Of a DNA stretch of 64,000 nucleotides, positions 53,179 to 61,946 are shown in pieces (position 1 is the first letter of the stretch; every line of letters starts with the position of its first letter). Location: the NCBI GenBank assembly GCA_014730295.1, contig WJIN01000345.1, positions 14,680-78,679 of the forward strand, in the 5' to 3' direction. The translations under genes were made by a program, and so were the position numbers. The notes beneath the pieces were generated by a model that was given only the letters and a program-made list of their open reading frames with translations, was not told where the DNA came from and made no database searches. Origin of the DNA: Promethearchaeota archaeon (GTDB taxonomy: Archaea; Asgardarchaeota; Lokiarchaeia; Sigynarchaeales; SOKP01).

Positions 53179-56059
53179 TCTTCTATTTATATATAATCGG
53201 TATGAGAATTTAGAAATCTTAAAAAAAAGTTTGAAAAAGTTAGAAGCTTTTAACTATAATTTTATCTTATATGAAGCAAAAGTAGACTCAGCTGAAAGAA
53301 TTAATCTCAATAATTTTGATTTTTGTATCTATAGCGACTTTCAGCTTGAATTATCTCAACTTCATAAATATTTTGAAAACATTAGAAATTTAAAGAAGAA
53401 ATCTGTTATCTTTATAGGAGAGCCCCAACCTATTGAAAATTTAAACACACTTTTTAGATTAGGGGTCGATAATTATTTGCAACAAGATATATCAATTAAT
53501 AGTTTAAGTAAAGCAATTCTAAATTGCATACAATCTTCTAATTTAAAAAAACAGACTAGAAAATTAGAATTCTCTCAAGAAAAATTTAGAAATCTTTTCA
53601 ATAATTTAAATGATTCGGTAATTTTTCACGATCTAAAAGGAAATATAATCGAGGTTAATGATACTGCATGTCAAAGATTAAATTATTCATACGAAGAATT
53701 GATAAAAAAGAATCTTATTTCGATAGATAGCCCAAATTTTAGAAAGTTTATTAAAGATCGAATTGGAGAACTAAAAAAGAGAGGAAATCTAATATTTGAG
53801 TCAGAACATATAACTAAAGGAGGAAAAGTTATCCCAGTAGAAATTAGTACCACTTTGGTTTCCTACGAGAGAGAGGAGGCTATTCTTAGTATTGCCAGAG
53901 ATATTTCCTTGAGGAAGAAGAAAGAGAAAAAATACCAAAAGACCTTACAACAATATAAACAACTTCATAGAGAGATGGAATTAATTCTAGATCACATCCC
54001 GGGTTTAGTATACCATAAAGACACAAAAAATAATTTTTTAAGAGTTAATAAAAATTTAGCAGAAGCACATGGGATGACCAAGGAGGAAATGTCCGGAAAA
54101 AGTTGTTTTAAGATATTTCCAGAAGAACAAGCTCAAGCATATTGGGAAGACGATTTAGATGTCATTAAATCCGGTAAACCCAAGCTTTTTATTGAAGAAA
54201 AATGGCAAACACCAGAGGGGTTACGCTGGACTAGTACCAGTAAAATCCCACTCAAGGACGAAGAAGGAATAATTAAAGGAATTATAGGGTTTTCCATCGA
54301 TTTAACAGAGAAAAAATTAATCGAAAAAGAACTCATTAAGTCTCAGAAAGAACTAAAAGTTCGAAACAAAATATCAAATCTTTTTCTGAGATATCAAGAT
54401 GAGACTCTATACAATAAAATTTTAGATTATCTGTTTGAGATATTTGAATCAGAGATTGGATATTTTAGTTACATTAATAGTGAAGGAGATTTAGTAAGTC
54501 CCACTATGAAAGGAGGTATGTGGGAAAGATGCAGTGTAGCGGATAAAGATTTTATATTCCCTAAGGATTCGTGGGGGGGATTATGGGGTCGATCATTAAA
54601 AGAAAGTAGAATTTTAACTTCAGAGGGACCATTTAATTTACCTCAAGGACATATCAAACTAAAAAATGTAGTATGTATTCCCATTATATTTCAAAACGAA
54701 ATAATTGGTCAAATGACTTTGGGAAATAAAAAGGGTGGATATGATGGAAACGATATTGACCTATTAAAAACCATCTCAAACAAAATTGCCCCGATCTTGG
54801 ATTTACGATTAAAAAGAAAACAGCAAGAAAAGAGAAAAAAGAAAATTCAAGAAAAATTAAGAGAATCAGAACAAAAATATCGTAGTGTCTTGGAGAATAT
54901 AAAGGAGGGATATTTTGAAACAGACTTAAGGGGAAATTTCACTTTTTTTAATGATGCATTAACCAAAATTCTTGGATTACAAGAAAAGGAAATAAGAGGA
55001 AATAACTTAACTGAATATATAAACCAAAAGACAGAGGAACATTTATCCAAAGAATTTAATGACATCTCGAAATCTAAAAAGGGGAAAAAGAATATTCAAT
55101 TCAGACTAAAAAAAAATAATGAGGAGGAAATATATCTTGAGACTTCTGCCTATCCTTTATATAATTCAGATGATAAAATGGTTGGATATTTTGGTTTATC
55201 TCGTGATATTACAGAACGCAAGAGGGCGGAGCTAATCCAGAAAAAATTTCAAAAAGAATTAGAACAGAAAGTAGATGAACGTACGAAAAAATTGAATCAG
55301 GCTCTTAAAAAACAAAAACAATATTTAGACCATATCTTAAAAGCTTCACAATTTAAATCAGAATTTCTCGCGTCTATGTCTCATGAATTGAGAACACCAC
55401 TGAATGCAATTGTTGGATTCACTGATTTACTCTTAGAGGAATCCTTTGGAAAGCTGAATGATAAACAAAAAGATTTTCTAAGTGATGTGAAGAGCTCTTC
55501 TCAGGATTTGCTTAATATGATTAATCAAGTATTAGATATATCAAAAATTGAAGCGGGTCAGCTTAACCTTAATATAAAAAGCTTTTCTCTTACTAATATG
55601 GTCAATCAAATTGATTCTCTATTACGGGCATCTCTCAATGAAAAAAAACTTCGGTTCATAACAAAGGGATTAGATAAAATCACCAGCTTTAGAGCAGATC
55701 CGATTAAATTTAAAGAAATACTAACAAATCTATTGAGTAATGCAATAAAATATACTTTAGAAGGGAAAATTGAGTTAATTGTTGAAGATTCTGGTAAGAA
55801 TTGGCGATTTAAAATCACCGATACCGGTATAGGGATTGATAAGGAAGATTACGATATAATATTTAAAGAATTCAAAAGAGGGAACTCTCCTCTTATCAAT
55901 TCAAAAAGAGGGACAGGACTCGGCCTCCCCTTATCAAAAAGATTGATAAATTTACATGGAGGTGAGATTTGGTTTAAAAGCAAAAAAGGAGAAGGAACTA
56001 CATTTTTCTTCACCATTCCAAAAATAAGTGAAAAGAAAAAGAGGGAAAAAAAGAATTGA
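53147..56059 (+). CDS. Pseudo-receiver PAS-PAS-GAF-PAS histidine kinase
   Basis: About 970 residues. Residues ~10-130 have receiver-like spacing ('FNLLFIYNRYENLEILKKSL', 'NNFDFCIYSDFQLE', 'RLGVDNYLQQDIS') but lack the acidic pair, the acceptor Asp context and the lysine. Then come PAS (~140-260), PAS (~275-400, 'IPGLVYHKDTKNNFLRVNKN'), GAF (~410-560, 'GMWERCSVADKDFIFPKDSW'), PAS (~575-700), a coiled coil, 'FLASMSHELRTPLNAIVGFT', and ATPase motifs 'NLLSNAIKYT', 'ITDTGIGIDKED' and 'GTGLGLPLSKRLINLHGGEIW'. The AGGAGG nine bases before the ATG at 53147 fixes the start, which overlaps the previous gene by 32 bases. It is cytoplasmic. Confidence 0.92.
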   Translation: MQISKQNQKFNLLFIYNRYENLEILKKSLKKLEAFNYNFILYEAKVDSAERINLNNFDFCIYSDFQLELSQLHKYFENIRNLKKKSVIFIGEPQPIENLNTLFRLGVDNYLQQDISINSLSKAILNCIQSSNLKKQTRKLEFSQEKFRNLFNNLNDSVIFHDLKGNIIEVNDTACQRLNYSYEELIKKNLISIDSPNFRKFIKDRIGELKKRGNLIFESEHITKGGKVIPVEISTTLVSYEREEAILSIARDISLRKKKEKKYQKTLQQYKQLHREMELILDHIPGLVYHKDTKNNFLRVNKNLAEAHGMTKEEMSGKSCFKIFPEEQAQAYWEDDLDVIKSGKPKLFIEEKWQTPEGLRWTSTSKIPLKDEEGIIKGIIGFSIDLTEKKLIEKELIKSQKELKVRNKISNLFLRYQDETLYNKILDYLFEIFESEIGYFSYINSEGDLVSPTMKGGMWERCSVADKDFIFPKDSWGGLWGRSLKESRILTSEGPFNLPQGHIKLKNVVCIPIIFQNEIIGQMTLGNKKGGYDGNDIDLLKTISNKIAPILDLRLKRKQQEKRKKKIQEKLRESEQKYRSVLENIKEGYFETDLRGNFTFFNDALTKILGLQEKEIRGNNLTEYINQKTEEHLSKEFNDISKSKKGKKNIQFRLKKNNEEEIYLETSAYPLYNSDDKMVGYFGLSRDITERKRAELIQKKFQKELEQKVDERTKKLNQALKKQKQYLDHILKASQFKSEFLASMSHELRTPLNAIVGFTDLLLEESFGKLNDKQKDFLSDVKSSSQDLLNMINQVLDISKIEAGQLNLNIKSFSLTNMVNQIDSLLRASLNEKKLRFITKGLDKITSFRADPIKFKEILTNLLSNAIKYTLEGKIELIVEDSGKNWRFKITDTGIGIDKEDYDIIFKEFKRGNSPLINSKRGTGLGLPLSKRLINLHGGEIWFKSKKGEGTTFFFTIPKISEKKKREKKN

Positions 56060-57690
56060 GGTCGAGAGAGATTGATCCAAGAAAGGGGGAGAGGGATAAT
56101 TTGGAAGATAAGTACTACCGTGAGTATTTAGATCAATTATCCAAGGGTATTTGCTTTATTCTTAATGACGAAACAAAATTTATTAACTCCGCATTTTCAA
56201 AATTACTAAATCTAAAAAAAGATACATTAATACATCTTCATATTGATAAATTGATTGAGTACTTTCCCAAAATTTATCGGTCCAAAATTAAAAACATCGC
56301 TAAAAAAATAAAAGGTGGAAAAAAAGAACTAAAAGAAACTTTTCAAATTTTTTCAGAGATATCAGGAAAACCAATCGAAAATTTTCAAGTAGAAATAAAG
56401 AGGATTATATACAATAATATGCCAGTATTTTGTATAGAAATTGAAAAAACTACTAAATCGAAAGTTACCAAACAAGGAATCCATTATAGTGAAGAAAAAT
56501 CACAGAGATCAGAAAGACACTATAAAAAAATAATAGAAAATCTTAAAGAAGCGTATTTTGAAGTTGATTTGGACGGGAATTTTACCTACTTTAACAAATC
56601 ATTCAATCAATATTTAGGATATTCCAAAAGTGAGCTTCTAGGAATGAATTACCGTGATTTATTTAAGGAGGAAACCAAAAACAGAATCTCTCAGATATAT
56701 AACAAAATCTTTAGAACCGGAAAACCGAATTTAATGAGTGAGTATATAGCGATTAAAAAAAATGGAGAAACAATAATATTTGAATCGTCAGCTTATTTGA
56801 GATATGATTCAAATGGAGAAAAAATCGGATTTTACGGATTAGCACGTGATATCACTGAGAAAAAAAGATCGGAAAAATTGAGAGAGGAGTTCCATGAACG
56901 ATTAGAAGAAAAAGTAAAAAAAAGAACCAAAGAATTAAACGAGGCATTGAAAAAACAAAAAAAATATCAAAGAGAAATTTTGAAAGCTTCGCAATTTAAA
57001 TCAGAATTTCTCGCTACAATGTCTCATGAGCTTCGGACACCTTTAAACGCAATCATTGGATTTACTGATTTATTATTGGAAGGAGCATATGGAGAATTGA
57101 ATGAGGAACAAGGAGAATATTTAACAGATATTAAAACGTCTGCAGAGCATCAATATGAAATGATTAGTAAAATTTTGGATATAACGAAAATTGAATCCGG
57201 ACAGATTAAATTAGATAAAGATTACTTTTCCTTACCTACTATAATCGAGCAAATCAAATCTACAATTAAACCCATGTATAGTGACAAGAATCTAGACTTT
57301 ATAATTGAAGGTTTGGAAGATGATGCAGAAATCTATGCCGATCCAATTAGATTTAAAGAGGTCTTACTAAATTTGCTTACAAATGCTATAAAATTTACTG
57401 AGCGAGGGAAAATTACCCTAATTATACAAGAACAATTTGACAAATGGATTTTTAAAATAAGGGATACGGGTATTGGTATAGCACGAAAAGATTTCGATGT
57501 GGTTTTCAAAGAATTTAAGAGGGTGGATTCTTCATACGTCAGGTCTACAGAAGGAACGGGATTGGGATTATCCTTGACTAAGAGATTAGTTGATTTACAT
57601 GATGGAGATATTTCCTTTTCAAGCGTATTGGGTGTTGGAACTACCTTTACCTTTTCGATTCCTAAGGATCTTAATGAACCAGAAATATAG
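56056..57690 (+). CDS. PAS histidine kinase
   Basis: Up to 544 residues: a diverged PAS-like region (~25-140, 'LSKGICFILNDETKFINSAF'), a clear PAS (~165-280, 'LKEAYFEVDLDGNFTYFNKS' to 'ARDITEKKRSEK'), a coiled coil, 'FLATMSHELRTPLNAIIGFT', 'NLLTNAIKFTERG', 'IRDTGIGIARKD' and 'GTGLGLSLTKRLVDLHDGDI'. The TTG at 56056 overlaps the previous stop codon (TTGA); a second TTG at 56101 after GGGGGAGAGGG is an equally good start and would give 529 residues. It is the last gene of the kinase run; the GTPase gene convergent to it ends 10 bases beyond. The core is a close paralogue of the two kinases upstream. Confidence 0.92.
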   Translation: MRSREIDPRKGERDNLEDKYYREYLDQLSKGICFILNDETKFINSAFSKLLNLKKDTLIHLHIDKLIEYFPKIYRSKIKNIAKKIKGGKKELKETFQIFSEISGKPIENFQVEIKRIIYNNMPVFCIEIEKTTKSKVTKQGIHYSEEKSQRSERHYKKIIENLKEAYFEVDLDGNFTYFNKSFNQYLGYSKSELLGMNYRDLFKEETKNRISQIYNKIFRTGKPNLMSEYIAIKKNGETIIFESSAYLRYDSNGEKIGFYGLARDITEKKRSEKLREEFHERLEEKVKKRTKELNEALKKQKKYQREILKASQFKSEFLATMSHELRTPLNAIIGFTDLLLEGAYGELNEEQGEYLTDIKTSAEHQYEMISKILDITKIESGQIKLDKDYFSLPTIIEQIKSTIKPMYSDKNLDFIIEGLEDDAEIYADPIRFKEVLLNLLTNAIKFTERGKITLIIQEQFDKWIFKIRDTGIGIARKDFDVVFKEFKRVDSSYVRSTEGTGLGLSLTKRLVDLHDGDISFSSVLGVGTTFTFSIPKDLNEPEI

Positions 57691-57700
57691 GATAAAAGGG

Positions 57701-59233
57701 TCAATCAATATAACGGGTTTTAATCTTTTGGGATTTCTTTGCAATATTCTTTATAAGTTCAAAATCTTTTTCTAGTATTGCTTTTGTAAGTTTAACCTTA
57801 AGCTTTTTAATCTTTTCTTTTAATTCTGAGGTTTTCTTAAAGAGTTCTTCTTGTAAATCATCCAGATTTCTATATAATTCCTCTGCGTGTTTAATATCAT
57901 ATGATTTCAGCCCATTTATCATTTGTTCATAACGTTCATTTAGTTTTTCCAGCCATCTTCGAGATTTCTTTTTAATTTCGGTTCCTTTAGATGATTTTCC
58001 CGTCTGTAGGAAGGTTTCAAACTCCCTCTCATATTTTTCAAATAACTCAGAAAAAAAACGCTTAATTTTATATTCAATTACCTCTAGATTAATGTCTGGA
58101 TGGACAAAAAGAGTAATGGTAAAACTATCATAATTAAAAATATACATCTTTAGATTTATACCCTCCAAATTAAAGCCAGAAAGATTTTTAATGTTTATTT
58201 CTCGGGAAAATTTCTCCAGAGCACTTATAAACATAGGTATTAATTCGGCATCAAACTCACCATCATCTAGATCTCTTAGATCTTTGTTGGCTAAGAATTC
58301 TTTGAGGGCACCATCATATAGTTCGGCTTTAGAAAAGGTTTTGCCATTTTCGTCAGATATAAAAAATCCGATAAACGCCGGGATTTCTTTCTTAGTGGGA
58401 AATTCTGGAATAACAATATCATTTTCCAATCTATAAAGATTGTCCAAATTAAATTTTTTTGTAATATATTCGAATTGAGACTTTCCATTCTCAGTTAAAT
58501 TATAAATTCTTTTTTTATCTGCTTTAGTATAATCAATATGTCCTTTATCTAGCAGATGGTTTATTATTTTTTCCAGAAGTTGGTCGGACAATTTTAATTT
58601 CAAGTGCATTTCTTTTTCTGTTAATATTACCTCTTTATTAAAATAATAGAGTGTCCTGATAATTTCGTTTAAAAAATCGGATGATAATATATTTTTCGAT
58701 ATATCTTTATCTATATTAGACCGAATAATTTCTATGAGATAGGAAAATGTCTGAATAAAATATTCACTTTTGATACTCGTAAAATAAATTTTTGTGAGAT
58801 TAATATCTCTCAGATGAGTCTTTACATCTCTTTTTAAAACTTGCATCTCTATTTCCCCAAGGAGATCAATTTTGTGGATAAATAGATAAATATTAGACTT
58901 AAGAGTTAATTCTTCTTTTACTTTTAAGACATTTTCAATAAAATTGACAATTTCTTGAATTTTAGTAGCTGCTTCAATAACGATAATTATTATTCCTGCG
59001 TCAAGAAACACGGTCCTATCTTTAGATTCAAACCATCGTCTGTTCTCTTGCCCTGCAAGGTCAAAAACCCCGATTTCTTCTTCAAATAATCTAAATATTA
59101 ATGACTCCTCGCCGTATGTAGGTTCAATCGCATATTCTAGTAATTTTGAAGCGTTTTCTCCCTCAAAAAATATTTTCCGTATTGTTGTCTTGCCAGCTCC
59201 AGAGGGGCCAACAAATACCAGCTTTTTGCTCAT
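57701..59233 (-). CDS. Rag/Gtr-like GTPase with winged helix, longin/roadblock-like domain and coiled coil
   Basis: This 510-residue protein has a G domain at 1-175: 'GPSGAGKT' (9-16), 'EPTYG' (37-41), 'DLAGQ' (58-62), 'HKID' (120-123) and 'TSIKS'. Residues ~185-260 are a winged-helix-like unit ('EMHLKLKLSDQLLEKIINHL', then 'HIDYTKADKKRIYNLTENGK'). Residues ~283-400 alternate as 'IPAFIGFFISDENGKTFSKA' - helix - 'FNLEGINLKMYIFNYDSFTI' - helix, the profile of a longin or roadblock fold. Residues ~425-500 are coiled coil. The gene starts eight bases after the stop of the 59242 GTPase gene, so both are one operon and may form a heterodimer, as RagA/RagC do. Confidence 0.84.
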   Translation of the reverse strand: MSKKLVFVGPSGAGKTTIRKIFFEGENASKLLEYAIEPTYGEESLIFRLFEEEIGVFDLAGQENRRWFESKDRTVFLDAGIIIIVIEAATKIQEIVNFIENVLKVKEELTLKSNIYLFIHKIDLLGEIEMQVLKRDVKTHLRDINLTKIYFTSIKSEYFIQTFSYLIEIIRSNIDKDISKNILSSDFLNEIIRTLYYFNKEVILTEKEMHLKLKLSDQLLEKIINHLLDKGHIDYTKADKKRIYNLTENGKSQFEYITKKFNLDNLYRLENDIVIPEFPTKKEIPAFIGFFISDENGKTFSKAELYDGALKEFLANKDLRDLDDGEFDAELIPMFISALEKFSREINIKNLSGFNLEGINLKMYIFNYDSFTITLFVHPDINLEVIEYKIKRFFSELFEKYEREFETFLQTGKSSKGTEIKKKSRRWLEKLNERYEQMINGLKSYDIKHAEELYRNLDDLQEELFKKTSELKEKIKKLKVKLTKAILEKDFELIKNIAKKSQKIKTRYID

Positions 59234-59241
59234 GACTAAAC

Positions 59242-60552
59242 TTATTTTCTTTGATAGAAATAATAATTTATTAACTTTGAACGGATTTTTCCTACGAGTG
59301 AAATTAACCTATTTGGAGTGAGGGTTTCTGAGATTAATATTAAGTTGTTTATATTAAACTTCATGAGATTCAAATAATTCATAATAATATTCAGAGATTC
59401 CCTTCCAGAAATAATTATATGTTCGATATTATCATTTTTGACCATATTCTGGAAAGATTGGTTTAATTGGGCGATCATTTTGTGAGTATGGTTAATAAGA
59501 TTTGTATTAAAGTCTTTATTCATCGTTTGAACGATTATTGAATCATTTTTATTGGTAATGTATGCTAGAGTTTTTGATGTGTCTTTAAGGAACTCATCCA
59601 AAAATAATTTTAACATCTTTGTATCTGCTGAGAAAGTACTTAGTATAGTATAGAATGCGTTATAAAGCGAATAGATTAATTTGGGATATATGCTTGTAAA
59701 AAAGATGGGCTCAGTATATTCATAACCTAATTGACCTTTTACTTCTTTAATAGTTGTCTCTCGGTCGTTTTCTTCTATTAAATCAATTTTATGTAGGAAT
59801 AAATATAATTCCGAACGACTGTTATAGGTTTCGATTAGGGATTTAATTCTCGCAATGTCCGCAACAACATCTTCTTTTCTTGAAACCCAGAAGGGAAAAT
59901 CAAAGAGATAAATAATTACATCGGCATTATCGAATGCTAACATTTGATCGTGAGAATCTTCTTGATTTAATAATTCTAGAAGTTCTTGACCTGAGGTATC
60001 AAATAATCCTAATTTCAAATCCAACCAAGAATATACTGACGGTTTGACTCCTCTCGTTGGTTCTAGTGGATCATATAACAATGAACGCGGGTCAACACCT
60101 TCAAAGATAATTTTTTTGATGCTTGTTTTCCCAGTTCCAGGTCTACCTAATAGAAGAACTTTCCTTGCAGAGGATTTCTTAAAGAATTTAGAGACATTTT
60201 CCAAAAAATATTGGGTTCGCTCATCTGGCGGCTTTGAGAACACTTTACTTCCAAATGAAATCAATTGGTTTTTTAGATTATAGAGATTGTCTTTCTCCGT
60301 TTCTTCTAATATTAAAATAAGAATTTCATAGCCGAATTTCGATACTCTTGCTTTATCGCAATAACTTAAGATTGTCTTATCGTTATAATTGACTTCAATT
60401 AATTCTTCATTCTTAAAATCCTCATCATAAGCATGGGTCATATAGATTTTGTTCGTCAAATTAGAGGTAATTTCAAGCGAGTCCGGATATTTCGCCTCTA
60501 ACACTGAACCTATTTTCTGATCCCAACTAAAAATTGCGAGCCCTTTAATCAT
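59242..60552 (-). CDS. Longin-GTPase-roadblock fusion (Rag-like)
   Basis: This 436-residue protein has residues 1-108 longin-like ('GLAIFSWDQKIGSVLEAKYP', 'IYMTHAY', 'KTILSYCDKARVSKFGYEIL', then a long helix). The G domain is ~128-310: 'GRPGTGKT' (136-143), 'EPTRG' (164-168), 'DTSGQ' (185-189) and 'HKID' (254-257). Residues ~315-430 look roadblock-like ('LAYITNKNDSIIVQTMNKDF', 'HIIISGRESLNIIMNYLNLM', 'NLILISE'), as in the C-terminal domain of RagA/Gtr1. Longin and roadblock units are the parts of Rag regulators in eukaryotes. First gene of the two-gene operon with 57701; divergent from a receiver gene. Confidence 0.83.
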   Translation of the reverse strand: MIKGLAIFSWDQKIGSVLEAKYPDSLEITSNLTNKIYMTHAYDEDFKNEELIEVNYNDKTILSYCDKARVSKFGYEILILILEETEKDNLYNLKNQLISFGSKVFSKPPDERTQYFLENVSKFFKKSSARKVLLLGRPGTGKTSIKKIIFEGVDPRSLLYDPLEPTRGVKPSVYSWLDLKLGLFDTSGQELLELLNQEDSHDQMLAFDNADVIIYLFDFPFWVSRKEDVVADIARIKSLIETYNSRSELYLFLHKIDLIEENDRETTIKEVKGQLGYEYTEPIFFTSIYPKLIYSLYNAFYTILSTFSADTKMLKLFLDEFLKDTSKTLAYITNKNDSIIVQTMNKDFNTNLINHTHKMIAQLNQSFQNMVKNDNIEHIIISGRESLNIIMNYLNLMKFNINNLILISETLTPNRLISLVGKIRSKLINYYFYQRK

Positions 60553-60609
60553 ATAATCGCAAATCTAATTATTTTAAGACAAAAATATAAATAATAATAA
60601 CAGAATTAG

Positions 60610-60619
60610 TATATAAAAG
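60610..60619 (+). promoter_or_regulatory. Putative TATA box in divergent promoter region
   Basis: TATATAAAAG lies about 115 bases before the receiver gene at 60734, within the 181-base gap it shares with the divergent GTPase operon. It may serve the receiver gene with a long leader. Confidence 0.35.
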
Positions 60620-60733
60620 TAATTGATTAGATATATTAATTAGACTGATTAGACGTGAAATCGCAGTTTATTTTTCACATCACTTTTTTTATTAGCAATT
60701 AGAAAATCACTCATATTAGGAGGTTGATATTTA

Positions 60734-61102
60734 ATGACGAAAAAGGTATATGTAGTTGAGGATAATGAAAAGAATATGAAATTATTTAAAGCCATCTTAA
60801 AACTCATTCCCGATGTGGAATATTTCACCGAAACTCGGGGAGATAAAGGGTTAGAACTCATAAAAGCGGGTGATCCAGACTTAATCATATTAGATATCCA
60901 ATTGCCTGAAATAAGTGGCCTTGATATTACCAGAGAACTGAGAAAAATCGAGAAATTTAAAAATATTCCAATTATCGCAGTCACTTCATTTGCGATGAAG
61001 GGAGATAAAGAACGTATATTAGAAGCTGGGGTGGACAAGTACGTAGCAAAACCAATCAAGGTACAAGAATTCCGAGAACTTATAAAGAAAACTATTGGAT
61101 AA
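60734..61102 (+). CDS. Single-domain response regulator (CheY/DivK-like)
   Basis: This 122-residue receiver has 'VYVVEDNEKNMKLFKAIL' (acidic pair), phospho-acceptor Asp54 in 'LIILDIQLPEISG', Thr84 and Lys106 in 'YVAKPIKV'. The second helix start 'NEKNMKL' resembles DivK-like receivers that work with hybrid kinases. The strong GGAGGTTGAT upstream fixes the start. It has no output domain. It is divergent from the longin-GTPase-roadblock gene and 12 kb from the other receiver, with the kinases in between. A probable shuttle for the kinases at 50.9-57.7 kb. Confidence 0.95.
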   Translation: MTKKVYVVEDNEKNMKLFKAILKLIPDVEYFTETRGDKGLELIKAGDPDLIILDIQLPEISGLDITRELRKIEKFKNIPIIAVTSFAMKGDKERILEAGVDKYVAKPIKVQEFRELIKKTIG

Positions 61103-61190
61103 ATAGAAAATATATAATATCGAATTAATACTATTATTCTTGAGAAGAATTATACCTAAAGAAAGCATTAATATTTGGAGATTTATTAAA

Positions 61191-61946
61191 ATGAGCGAGC
61201 ATGAGCAGAGTAAAGCAAAAGTCTCACCGGAAAACTTAGATGATACTGAAGACCGCCCCATCGACCAAACTGAAGATAATCCCCGAGCAGATGAATCCGA
61301 AATAGAGGACATGAAGACTCAGATTTCGAATCTGAAAGAAGAACTCAGTGCTGCTCGAAATGAAATTGAACAAAAAACCAAAAGAATAGAACAGTTCCAA
61401 TCTCACGAGTCTGATTTTGAGACTGAGAAAAGCCAATTACAAAATAAGATTAAAAAACTGAATGAGGAATTGGAAACAAAAGAGATAAAAATAAAAAATT
61501 TGAATCAACAATTAGACAAAAATCTTAACGAGAAAAAAGCTCAAATAGAAACACTTCAAGATAAGATAAGCACTTTGGAGGATGAGCTTGAGGAGAGAAC
61601 TCAAAATATCGAAGAGATTAAAACGAAATTGGAACACAAAGATTCTGAATTAACAGAACTCACTGATAAAATTCAAAGTGTTAATGAAGAGCTCAATAAT
61701 TCAACAGAAAAGATAAACCAACTAAAAGAAACCCAGAGAAATCTCAAAAAGAATAATGAACGGCATTTGGATACGATCGCTAATCTTAAAATTGAACTAA
61801 AAGGTTTAAGAGATCAATTGAATAATAAAGGAAGCGTGAAGGAACAAGTTCAAGAAGAAATAATAGACTTAAAGAAAGAAATTAAAATACTCAGGCGCGA
61901 AAGGGATCATTATAAGAAAATTGTAAAAGAGAATGATTTACTTTAG
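61191..61946 (+). CDS. Long coiled-coil protein
   Basis: About 251 residues. An acidic, disordered N-terminus (~35 residues) is followed by nearly continuous heptad-like coil ('EIEDMKTQISNLKEELSAAR' onward to 'KEIKILRRERDHYKKIVKEN'), rich in Glu, Lys, Asn and Leu. The open frame extends to a TTG at 61140 without a ribosome binding site; the ATG at 61191 follows GGAG. It lacks the terminal caps shared by the 26377/30797 coiled-coil proteins, so is not an obvious paralogue. It follows the receiver gene by 88 bases and may be a scaffold for this signalling region. Confidence 0.75.
   Translation: MSEHEQSKAKVSPENLDDTEDRPIDQTEDNPRADESEIEDMKTQISNLKEELSAARNEIEQKTKRIEQFQSHESDFETEKSQLQNKIKKLNEELETKEIKIKNLNQQLDKNLNEKKAQIETLQDKISTLEDELEERTQNIEEIKTKLEHKDSELTELTDKIQSVNEELNNSTEKINQLKETQRNLKKNNERHLDTIANLKIELKGLRDQLNNKGSVKEQVQEEIIDLKKEIKILRRERDHYKKIVKENDLL

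Noticed and set aside
26377..61946. Idea that the coiled-coil protein at 61191 is a third member of the capped coiled-coil family
   Set aside because: It lacks both the N-terminal SQKV/LLDLR cap and the C-terminal KGF/EKELE cap; similarity is only heptad composition.
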